Shown one piece after another: positions 34,666 to 46,600 of a DNA stretch of 64,000 nucleotides. The translations under genes were made by a program, and so were the position numbers. Origin of the DNA: Owenia fusiformis. Its lineage: Eukaryota; Annelida; Polychaeta; Sabellida; Oweniidae. A model generated the notes under the pieces. The model did no database searches and was not told the DNA's origin. It saw only the letters and a list, made by a program, of their open reading frames with translations. The DNA lies in NCBI GenBank assembly GCA_903813345.2, contig CAIIXF020000003.1, forward strand, positions 21,030,931 to 21,094,930, read 5' to 3'. Positions within the stretch are counted from its first letter, which is position 1. Every line of letters starts with the position of its first letter.

Positions 34666-35833
34666 AGACTCCAGATTGAAAATCTGGAGTCTATTGTTTT
34701 TGCCTGTTTTCTTATTATTCATTCTTTCTTTCTTCCTCCTAACAGATTTTCTCTCCAACTATAACATCTTACTTAATCCAACCTACATGGTTGACTAGGG
34801 AATGTATCTGGCTTTCTGGGAAATTAGGTCAAATTTTTATCTAGGTCATAGGTCAAGAACTAGGTCAAATCTTGGATTTTCACTAATTCACCACTTTTCT
34901 CAGTCGTCTTTCAATATTTTGGCTCCGGGTTTTTTTCATCATGTTCCTTGGAAAAAACGCTAATTCCGAAAGGCAAATCGTTTTTTGATTACTCTTACTG
35001 ATTTTGAGATATTGCGTCCGAAAAGTAGGTCAGAACAAAACGTTCTCCAAATTCAACATGTGAGTTATGAAATAAGTGTAGAATGATCTCAGGAATCCGA
35101 ATCTGCAAACCAAATTTAGATCAGACTTCCGGTTCGGAAGTTATGGCGTTTTGAAAGCTCAAAAATCGCTAAATTTGGTGCCTATGTTAAGTCAATGGGA
35201 AAAAAGACTTTTTCGAAGTGTAAAATACAAGATATAGACTGAGTATAGCTTAACATAATGAATGCTTATAAAAGAAGGGGACCTCAAAAGCTACATAGCT
35301 TCAAAATTTGGACACCAAAATGCCTAGGTCAAAATCTAGGTCAAATTCATAGTTTTTCCTTATTTTTGCGATTCTGACATTACACTTCAATGATTTGCTT
35401 CGAAATTTTGCATACAGGTAGCAAAGAGTGTGCTTATAGTGTTAGCCTTCTGCCGTCAGAAAGTATTTTGACCCACTTTTGAGATATGGTGTCTGAAAAG
35501 TAGGTCAAAATAAAAAATTCTCCAGATTTAACGTATGAGTTATGAATTAAGGGTAGAACTTTCTCAGTAATCAGAATCTTTAAACCAAATTTCGATCCAA
35601 CTTCTGATTAGATAGTTATAGCGGTTTGAAGTCTCGAAAAGTCGATATTATGATATCCCCATGTTAAGTCAATGGAGACGAAGATAACCTACTAAAGAGT
35701 TGTCTAAATGTATATATTCTAGATGACTCAGTTTATTCTGAATGGCTCAGCTTACAGTATTTTGGATGACTCAGCTTAAAAAAAAGTATGAAATCTGGAG
35801 TCTTAAATTGAACTTGTTCAATTTACATGTCTA
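34666..35833. mobile_element. HINE/Helitron-like repeat, unit E
   Basis: Opens with the TAGACTCCAGAT/ATCTGGAGTCTA palindrome. It has AGGTCATAGGTCA at 34843, the ACTTCCGGTTCGGAAGT palindrome near 35125, GATGACTCAG repeats (35722-35778), and the 3' stem-loop ending in ATGTCTAG. Together with the 5' palindrome this looks like the most complete unit. Confidence 0.65.
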
Positions 35834-36968
35834 GTTATTCTTTCTTTCCGAACACCTTTTCTCAGCAACTAGAAGAGCTTACTTAAATCTACTTACAGGG
35901 TCAGTAAGGAGATGAGACCTAGTTTCTGGGAAATTAGGTCAAATTTTTATCTAGGTCAAAGGTCAAAATCTAGGTCAAATTCATAGTTTTTCTTATTTTT
36001 ACGATTCTGACACTACACTTTAATAATTTGCTTCAAAATTTTGTATGCAGGTAGCAAAGAGTGTGCTAATAGTGTTAGCCTTTTGCCGTCAGAAAGAATT
36101 TTGACCCACTTTTGAGATATGGTGTCCGAAATGTAGGTCAAAACAAGAAATTCTCCAAATTTAACGTGAGTTATGAATCCGAATCTGCAAACCAAAATTC
36201 AATCCGACTTTCGGTTCGGAAGTTATGGCGTTTTGAAAGCTCAAAAATCGCTTAATTTTGTGCCCCATGTTATGTCAATGAGAAAAAAGTTTTTTTTGAA
36301 GTGTAAAATACCAGATATAGACTGAGTATAGCTTAACATTCTGAAAGCCTATAAAAGAAGGGGACCTCGAAAGCTATCTAGCTTTAAAATGTGGACACCA
36401 AAATGCCTAGGTCAAAATCTAGGTCAAATTCATAGTTTTTCCTAATTTTTGCGATTCTGACATTACACTTTAATAATTTGCTTCAAAATTTTGTATACAG
36501 GTAGCAAAGAGTGTGCTAATAGTGTTAGCCTTTTGCCGTCAGAAAGTATTTTGACCCCCTTTTGAGATATGATGTCCGAAAAATAGGTCAAAAAAAAATT
36601 CTCCAAATTTAACGTATGAGCTATGAATTAAGGGTAGAATTTTCTCAGGAATCCAAATCTGCAAACCAAATTTCAATCCGACTTCCGGTCAAAAAGTCCT
36701 ACTTACCTACCTACTTACCTACTCGGCTACCTACTTAGCTACCTACTCAGCTACCTACTCAGCTACTTACTCAGCTACCTACTCAGCTACCTACTCAGCT
36801 ACTTACTAAGCTACCTGCTCAGCTGCTTACTCAGCTACCTACTCAGCTACTTACTCAATTACTTAATCATCTACTTACTCAGCTTCCTACTCAGTTACTT
36901 ACTCAGCTCTTTACTCAAGTAAATCAATCTGGAGTCTTAAATTGAACTTTGTTCAATTTACAAATCTA
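35834..36968. mobile_element. HINE/Helitron-like repeat, unit F
   Basis: Last unit of the array. It has a DR1-like AGGTCAAAGGTCA at 35953, subrepeats, and then a different minisatellite, CAGCTACCTACTCAGCTACT-type (about 36700-36920), in place of the TATCC tract. It ends with the stem-loop around TTGAACTTTGTTCAATTT and a terminal CTAG. The same slot is thus filled by different tandem repeats in different copies. Confidence 0.62.
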
Positions 36969-39874
36969 GTTACATTACATTTTTTTGGAAGCGGGAAGAT
37001 ACGCCCCGAAGCGGGAAGATATGCACCGAAGCGGGAGATATGACGGGAGATATGGAGGTTCTTATATGGAAACCTCAAAATCAGGATACGGGATATATCT
37101 TACCAACTTATCTCCCTAAAACCCTACTTGGCATAGGATAAATCAAGATAATTTCTACTCGCATCTAGTCTATTCCACATATTTGGGAAAAGTGTACAGG
37201 AAAATCTCCATGTTCAATTGATGTATGATCAATATATACGAATCGAATGTATTCTCGTGTGCATTACAATATCCACATTGAAACATTTTTGGCCTGCAAT
37301 GGACGTATAATAAATTAGAATATGAGGCCGTGTTATCATTCTAATGTAAAGTCATGGTATTTACTGTGGTATTGGGTTGCAAGCTAATATCAGATTCAAT
37401 GCAAATTAATCATCTAATATCAGATGCGCGATCAGTCCAATAATCTAATTTCAGGTCATCAGTTCGATATCTAGCACTTGTTCTAACGACACGGTATTAC
37501 TAGGCTATCATATTATAAATACACACACATATAAAACAATCAAACTGGTACACGATATAAGCACGACTGCTCTTTCAATTGAGTATAAATGTTGATAAAC
37601 TCACCCGGAAGCCAAGACATACACGTTTAGACGATGCTATTTTCAGTTCAGTGTAAGAGTAAATGACCGGATATCGAGGCTTTTTCGTGTAAAGTTTTAA
37701 CCAAGCATCTAAAATCGGGTTATATTGCGTGTAGAATTTATCGATATCAGGGCCGCTACATGCCAGTGTTAGTGCGTTGTGTAAACAAAAATTGTGTATA
37801 CTACTTAAAGCATTCGGGTACAACATACCATTTGCGGGTATAGATGGCAGCATGTGGTAGGGCTAGATATACAATTGGAAAAATTCATAAAAGTCGCTTA
37901 ATTTCTTAATTGAATATTTCCAAATGAATTAATGTTCAATGTCATACATCAAGGTGTTCTGTTGACGTGTGAATTGTGATTTAACCTTGAAATTGTGATC
38001 CTAAAAGAAAATTGTGTTAACAAAGATCTAACCTTACCTTTTTCAAAAAAGTTTAAAATCTTTCGAAATTGAATAAAATGAAATAACTGTGCAAATCAAA
38101 GTTCCATAAGTATGAAATAATGTAAAAATTATTCAATTATGTTATAAAACGTAAATCCTTTGTGGTAAAATATGTAATTTCTTAAAATCCCAATACAAAT
38201 GGGACATCGGTGAGATTTCAAAGCTATAGCAAATGGTGAATTATACACACTGTACATGGAGACAAATATGTAAATATATACATGTATAAGATAAGATTGG
38301 ATGAATCCTGTACATATGTTTGACATGAAATGTAACGGTTTCGACCACACAGAAATCAGTTTAGAATTTGTATATAATATCAGGTTAAAGATAGAATGGT
38401 GATGGACGACGGTCTCGGAAAAGAAATGTTTTCAAAGGACTGCACTGTATAATGCATGCACGTAATTACACAAAATCATTTACAAAAACTAAACATGATA
38501 TTTGTATTGAAAATGATTAAATAAAACCATGATCTACAGTGATGTAATTTACAAAATTATATATTTTAATATGTTGAATCACGGATCCAGATACACATGT
38601 TACATTACATGTTACATGTTACATGGCCAAGCTATATTGCTGCTTGGTGGCTCTTCTGAAAGTGTAATTGTGTACAATTATAAATCTAACTTCAATACTG
38701 TAGGTGCGAGTAGAAATAATCTTGATTTACGTCATTAAATATTCAAATTTCAGTCCAACTAATGTCATATTTGAAATCTACGTGTAAAAGTACTTCTAGA
38801 AATATGGTTTCCAAAATTGTTTATCAACTTTGAAAATTAAATTTCTTTTGAAAATGTGACTTCTAGTTCGGGTTGATTCCCATAGATCCCATGTTACAAA
38901 ATCACAAAAAGTGAAATATCTTTTCTTGTATTGGACAGATAACATTTTCCTTTTCTGGACATATTTTAATTTTCATAACTATTAAGTACATGAGGGTTAT
39001 ATGAAAATTGAACCACTAGAACAGATGTTATTTAAGTTTAAAGGAACTTTCTACTATACCCGCCATGCTATCTGACCCGAACGAGCCACCTGGTGGTGAA
39101 ATTGGTAACTTCCTACTCGCATCTATAATATTCTAAGGTGCCCAGATATTCAATTTCGAATGTCAAATCACATTTTAAAATACTCAATAATTCTGTATTC
39201 AGAGAGAGATTTTAAACTAGTCATTATTTTTGATGTCACATCAGTTTGGTTGTCACATAAATATGTTAGCAGAGGAGTGCACCCTTGTGCCCTTGAAATT
39301 GTGAAATCGATGCGCTAATCAATTTCACTTAATCTTGGCCAAGATCAAAAGAACCATTTATCTGTTGTAAAATATAAAATGGCTTTACTTTGTTCTGACT
39401 GACTGAAATGATATTCATAGAATACGTGGCTTTGTGTGAAAACTTTTTCATGCAGCCAATTTCACTAATTATTTATTTTAAATACCAATTTAAAAAAATA
39501 AGTTTATCTACCCTGATCCTGAGTGACGTCACGTTTTGAATACGTTGGATCATTGGCTGAACGGTTATCTTATTTATTAACAAAAAAGCGAGTATTTCGT
39601 ATTTTTATATGAGACATTTTCAATATCTTCTTCCTCATCGATGTGGCAGAGGTGAAACTGCCATCTTTCTTTGCCTCGGGAATGCACAATTAGCAAAATA
39701 TTCTGCGTACTATTATTGATTTCAGCCCTTTATTCGAACATATGAGGGTGAATATGACGCTATTTTTCCTTGAGTTTGCATATAAGCCATACAAAGATAA
39801 AGATGTCAGCCTTGTCAGGATATTATATCATTGCGGAATCATGCTAGTTAAAATACGCATTCAATTCGTACTTT
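36969..39874. other. intergenic, no gene recognised
   Basis: The first 150 bp have GAAGCGGGAAGATA repeats and a piece related to the 26360/28924 hairpin family. The rest is AT-rich. A minus-strand ORF at 37575-37853 ends at a donor-like CGG|GTGAGT and might be an exon, but I find no family resemblance and no partner exons. Confidence 0.45.
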
Positions 39875-40231
39875 CCTATTACACTGGTACTCACCTAGTT
39901 ACGCTGATGATACGTCAACGTAACAAGATGGAAGAACAATGTGACATGTGACAATATTCATGAAGATCGTCAACGTAACAAAAGCGAGGGCTTAATATGT
40001 GAATTGCGTATTCGTTAATATACCAAACATAGAACCGCCTGCATATTCTCAAACTAGACTATGTTCCTTCACTTTGAGCAAAATTATTGTCCACAACTTG
40101 ACTTATAAGTGGTGTAGAATCGAGAAATAAAAATATCTTACCGAAAACGAAGCCCAGAAGTTCTTCCATCTTGTTAGGCTGACGTATGACGTACCGTCAG
40201 CGTAACTAAGTAAGTACCAGGGTAATAGAGG
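39875..40231. mobile_element. MITE with about 60-bp inverted ends
   Basis: The left end (CCTATTACACTGGTACTCAC, then TAGTTACGCTGATGATACGT and AACAAGATGGAAGA) mirrors the right end (TCTTCCATCTTGTTAGGCTG through ACTAAGTAAGTACCAGGGTA). It lies about 250 bp past the carboxypeptidase stop codon. Non-coding. Confidence 0.75.
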
Positions 40232-40387
40232 GCAATTTTTCAGGAAAATGGATTTTGAAGATGTATTTTTTTTTAAATATGACTTTTTATAGAAATTACC
40301 AACACAGTTTTCAATTTCAACCTTCTGGAAGATTCTGTCAGCTATCTAAGATCAGCGACATTATAAATAGCCTGAGATTTTTATATT

Positions 40388-40393
40388 TTTATT
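40388..40393 (-). terminator. candidate polyadenylation signal of gene 2
   Basis: AATAAA on the minus strand, about 82 bases after the stop codon at 40475 and before the 39875-40231 MITE. Its position is reasonable for a short 3' UTR. Motif-only evidence. Confidence 0.45.
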
Positions 40394-40474
40394 CTTGTTT
40401 CAAGTCTACAGAACATCGAATCAGCCGGAATACCAGACTGTACGTGATATGTAAAATTGTTCCACCAATATCTT

Positions 40475-40608
40475 CTACATGATAGCTTGGGCCATACGGA
40501 CTATACCAGCATATGTTTCTTCGCAGGCAGGGGTAATCTGGCTAACTGGTAGAACGAAACCCCAGTAGCCCGTGTCTCGCAATTCTAATGTATATGAGTA
40601 CTTGATAC
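40475..40608 (-). CDS. gene 2 exon 12 (catalytic Glu and stop)
   Basis: Encodes [20 protein letters not shown], then [20 protein letters not shown] and AIM, ending in TAG. E387 is the general base (CPA E270). Acceptor ACATTTTTAG. It ends at the normal family C-terminus. Confidence 0.95.
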
Positions 40609-43600
40609 CTAAAAATGTATCAAACAAAAGTTTTTAATTTGATTAAAATCAAGAGGTAAAAGCTTTAAATATAATTTGAAACATTATAATAATATCGCTT
40701 TCTAAAATGTTGGAGTCGATAAGCAAAGATGTGGGTTATTTCGAATTCGAAACTATATTTACCAGCGACAGCCTTTGCCCAATCGTCACTAGCTCCAGCT
40801 GCAGCGTCTGGAAGACGAATAAGTCAAAATATTTAGAACATGCAAAGGCTCTAATGATCACTCAAATTAGATATTTATTGAGACGTTCACGAAAACGAAC
40901 TATTCAAGATGGCCGAAACAGGAAGTACGTACACGTGTTTTTACGATATTTTGTCCATCAAGGTTTATGTCTTCCGTTTCAATTTTGTTATTAACATCTA
41001 TCATTTATAATCACTTTGGTAATAGGAAAAGAAACATATTGAAATAGTTATTTTAGCCTTCTGAAAATATCATAGAAAATATACATTTTTTATTTCACAG
41101 ATACATCACTAATATACTAATATTCTAATTCCCAAAGAAAATGAGCTTTAACATTTTGAATTCTTTAAAAATTGACAAAATATTTTTAAGTTTTAAGGAA
41201 TGCGCTTTTCCTTATTTTGGCTGCCATTTTTGTCTGAGGCAATTTTTCTGAAATATATGATTTGTGCAATTTTCAGAAATTTTAGATTTGCGGTTTTCAC
41301 TTACTTTTCCATCTTCATTCGACAATGCGCTATAAAACTTAAGTTTCTATTTTACACACACATCTATTTAATACAAGAAATGGCTTGTTAGGGAGTTTCA
41401 ATATTTCAATTTCAATATACTGCAACTTACATAATACACGTGTGGAGGATCCAACAGTAAAACTTCGTCCGTTTACTCCTCTTATACCAGCAGCTCCCTC
41501 GTTTCCAACATATTCCTAAAGCATGAAATGAGATTAGTATTTGTGTAGTGTCCAAATCCTACTTTCCAACCTAATTTGTAACCATTGATTCAACTTCGTG
41601 TAATAGATACTTAAGGGATCCAGTCGTCAGTGACATTATCAGTGTCCCTCTTTGTAAAGTTTAAAAGGATGGTTTATGATACTATTTTAAGGAATTTATA
41701 AAATGTGGAATGTGGGGGTACTCACTGCTGCCCATGCCACTGCATACATTTCATAAGGAAAGATATGAATAGTCTTGCTTCAAGACCCTGGACCTCCCCC
41801 CCCCCCCCTATCTACTATACCCTTGTGTTGTGTTGGAGAAGTAGATAAGGGGGCCCACACTCCACAGAAAGACTAAGATATGAAGAAAAACAATACTCCG
41901 ATTGAGGAACTTACCAAATCATTGTAATCTGATGGAAGATCCTCTGTATAACCCCAAGGTGTGAGAATATATTGACCATAGGCGTGGATTGATATATACA
42001 TGTTTAGACTACTAGATTTGCTCAACATGAAATCCTTCATAGCTGTAGTCTCGGGCTCAGAGAAGGCTATTGACCCAGCATATGTATCTGAACATGGATT
42101 GGAACTGGCACCCGTCACTACAAAGTAAAACAATGGCCCGTCGTGAGAGCTAAAAGGATGGGCCTAAGTATAGATTCATAAACTTAAGGGATGATTTTGT
42201 GACTTCCTTTTGGCATTTATACTTAAGATCGTGTACTACATCATCACGTATCGCATACACGGATACACCTATAATGGTCATTTCCTTTTAAAACACCGTT
42301 AAAGTGCTTTAAAATGCAATAAGAGACACGTACATGTAGGTTGGTGCAGCCGATTTCAGAGGGTTTATATAAGTTGTTAGATAACTGATGACGAAAACAA
42401 ATACAAAGCTCATTTCAATTATAGCCTGATATGAAGTCGAGGTAAATAATTTGTAAAGAAACATGTTACAGGAAAGCACAATGGAATACGTACACATCCA
42501 CTTGTAGTCCCAGTTGCGGTTAGGATCTGCCCCGAAGCATGAGGAGCCAGAGTTTCGACTGCGAGTTTTTCTCCATAGCCTATCCTGTGAGAAAATATCA
42601 GTCGTTTAATGTGCAAACAAGCAATTCATAAGCAATAAATGTACACCGTGAATGAAACACTTTTACTGGGATACTTTTATCAAAAGTAGCGGTCAATAGT
42701 ACATAGAAGCGGTCAACAGTACAATCATATTGTTGACCGCCCATCAACCAATCAGAATTGAGTATTTTCGGTCAACAGTACTTTCAAAGTCTACAGTATC
42801 GGTATACAATTTTGCCAGTTGACCTCAAATGAGGTCTACAATTGTATACTGTACATGTATGTTGTACTATAGGCAATGTTATATCCTACGAGTGATCAGT
42901 TTTAGGATGAAAAGATGATTGTATTACTCTAAATTAGTCCTATGAGAAAAACTAATAGTATTTAAATCTTTGTTATGTTTTCTATGGAAAAAATTATTTC
43001 AATCGAATATAAAATAATAGTTAAAAGCCTGAAGCCAGTTGAATTCATTTGTAAACACTACTTACATAAACGTAGGAATATTCGTAACCATCTGGATTGG
43101 AACTTGGAAGAATGTACCAGTCAAAAGCATCTACCAGAGACCTAACAGTGCTATCACTGTTGTAGCTGTTGACAAGCTGGAAAGAGATGATATTACACAT
43201 TTACCAGCTCGCTACTACATTCACAAGCTAGCGCTGGAAGAGAAATATTATACAATTACCAGAGCTCAAAAGTTGCTATAACTATAGCGTCATAACTGCT
43301 TCATTATTCGTTTGTAATGAATTCCCTTATTGGAATATTTGTGTAAAATTTACAAATAAAATATCTAAATTACAAATACATGTCTTATGTATCAAATAGA
43401 CAAATGGGTCCTAAAATCGGGTGCATTTTATGTTTGTAAGGACTAGAAATATTATTTATAACTAAAAATCAATTTTTATTCGCCAACTACAGCTTATAAT
43501 CCTTAAATTTTAAAAAGTTGCCTGTTATTTTATCGAAGAAATGTATTTTTACGAATAATAATCTTGCATGTTATCCATGAATGATTGTAGAAAGCAGACA

Positions 43601-46600
43601 TAATCGTACATTAGCGAATAATAAAATGTGAGTTTACGGATACAAATGTGAGTTAACGAATAAAAACTGCAAGTCTCGAGACATATGTATGTATGTCACG
43701 TTTTAAGTGTGTGTAGGGTATGGCCGGGGGTGATAACTTTTACCATGTCTTGATCACGTCTCATTGAGAATGATCACGTGATCTTAATGAACCAATGAAA
43801 AGCGATTCAAACATGACCGTGCTCTATTCGAATTTCTCAACCAATCAGAATGCAGCATAGCCAATATAGAACGTTCTCTAATTATCCATAGATGCACGAC
43901 CATGCTCTATTCAATCTGCAATTTGCATTGTTTTTAGTGACGTCACATCTCAGCTGCACATCTGGGGCTCTGTCCGGGGATAGCTGTTCTTTTTTACTCC
44001 CTCCGTAACTACTGTAACTATTAACTATGGCTGACTTCAAGCAAGGGCGTTACAATACCCGGGAATTTATCGGTTCGTGCAGTACTTGTTTGTGATAGCG
44101 CCCTATGTAGGTCACTGTGCTTAATAGCCTACAGTAATACGGGGTAGGATATTGGGAATTCGGTCAGTTTCCATCCGTCGATTACGCTATGAATTGAAGC
44201 AAGTGTGACCACTTCATCCACTTAAACAATTTGATAATTGATTAAATCTTTAAACAAAATCGATAAACACGTTATACACTTCTTATCTCCTTAGAAATTA
44301 GCATGTATTAATGGATTGTGTTTTCGAACAAGGCTCGACCCAGACCAATAGGGAAATCCTTATGCTAATTAGTATGACGTCATATTTTCCTGGGGAATCC
44401 TAGATTTCAAAGCATCAGTCTGTTCAGCTGGTGATTCGGCATTAACGTGAAAACTACGCGAAAATCGTGCTTTTCTACAGAATATAGTCCCGCCTCGAAA
44501 AATCATGTAAAATGACACCTGTGCATAAATTGATATTAAATATTGATAATCGTAATGGTTTTGGCTGATATTTAAAGAAACGTTTGGAGATATCGGGATG
44601 TAACTATATTTCACAAATAAGAAGCTAAATAAGGTATGGTGGGTGAGAAAGAAGACCTCAAAGAGAAAAGTTTTGAAACTGGGTTTCGATAATTTGGAAA
44701 ATTGGGGTCGTATACATGTTTTGGGCATTTTTTTCTGAGATTAGTTATTTTTGTGATTTTAGTAGAAAAAGCACCCCACTTTACTCGCGGACGTGATTTA
44801 AACGTTTTATTGCCCATTCTTATATATTTCTTGAGTTATCAGCCATTAAGTCAGCAGTAATTGATTTTCAGAAAAAATGTTAATTCTCAGGGATCGATTT
44901 TGACATGGTCCCCTGCAGTTGTAAACACTCAATCTCGGATGAAACCCGTAGTTAGCCCAAGGGCGTTACAATACCCGGGAATTTATCGGTTCGTCCAGTA
45001 CTTGTTTGTGATAGCGCCCTCTGTAGGTCACTGTGCTTATAGCCTACAGTAATACGGGGTAGGATATCGGGAATTCGGTCAGTTTCTATCCGTCGATTTC
45101 GCTATGAATTGAAGCAAGTGTGACCACTTTATCCACTTAAACAATTTGATAATTGATTAAATCTTTAAACAAAATCGATAAACACGTTATACACTTCCTA
45201 TCTCCTTAGAAATTAGCATGTATTTATGGATTGTGTTTTCGAACAAGGCTCGACCCACCCCAATAGGGAAATCCTTATGCTAATTAGTATGACGTCATAT
45301 TTTCCTGGGGAATCCTAGATTTCAAGGCCTCAGTCTGTTATTGTGTCAAATGTAAACGCTCTTGGGACGCTCTTTTGCAGACAGAAAATTGACAGATTAG
45401 CTTTTAACTTTCAGCTTTGATGTTTAAATATTCTGTATTTCTACCGGACTTCTTGCTGAATATCATATAATGTTATAACTTGATTTGGATCATTGCCTGA
45501 TTGATCATTCTGAAATTTTGATTGTGATTCATGATTGATTGGCAAGAAAAATAATTCCTATTGTTTTCCAGCGAAGTCAAAATGTTACAGCATGAGTTAT
45601 AATGTCGAGTTTGCATCATGTTAAATTCTGCTAGTGATTAGAAGTCCATGCACAAGCATACACATAAGAGACAAACACACCCAGGCTCCAGGCCGTGGAT
45701 GGAAATATAAAACTATTTAAGGCACAAACTGGTATTAATAGACCGATATGTAGTGTCTGCCATGTATTGAAGGTAAACCAATCTGTATTATTAATGTTTC
45801 TTCTATCAATACATGGGTTGTGCAATAGAAAAGCAATGGCACAATCAAAAATGTGCATATCAATCGTGAATATCTCTCGGTTCAAAGCTTATTTCCAACA
45901 GAATCGTGTCAAAATATGTGTCTGAGTAACAGTTATACATTATAAGATCGCAAACTCTTACTAATTATCAGCCGAATGGCTCATTTTCAACGAAATGTCC
46001 TTAAGACAACAGCCCTGGGTCGCGCCTGAGACCAAAAACTACTTCAAATAGCCCTCCCCTAATTATATTGGATAATCACATTTATGCGTGCGCGCGCAGC
46101 TCATCCAATGAACGAAACGCCACTTCCCGCTGAAATCACCGGGTATTGATCTTTCCCTTGGTTAGCCGATACAAAATAACCAATAGATGATAAAATTGAT
46201 GTGTAGTCCCCAATCCCCGCATTAAGTTTTTGTTGGGAATTGATTTTTTCACGTCGAAAAAAATATGTGATCAGAAAATCAGCAAGATGACAAAAAAAAT
46301 ATGAGGGAACATTAGTTCAGAATGTTTTGGGCAAATTTTTTTCTTAGAGATCTGTGGTTAAAAATCTATTGCAAAATAAAATGTAGTCTAAAATACACAT
46401 GATGTGTAAATATAAAAATATCTGGATAAATACTTTTGTCAGGAGACTTGTATCAATTACGGTTCAGTCATCTTGTCGTGTCAAAATTACCCAAAATGGT
46501 GAAGCCCTGGGTTTTGAAGAGGGTCGTCTTTCGACTCGAAGTTTTCAGTATTTTTAGCCTTTTAGCAACTAATTCTTGAATTCAACGTATGCATATGATC

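Noticed and set aside
45631-45925. Opposing ORFs within the 820-bp duplication
   Set aside because: Both lie in duplicated intronic sequence and the frames are disrupted in the second copy at 48600-48900.
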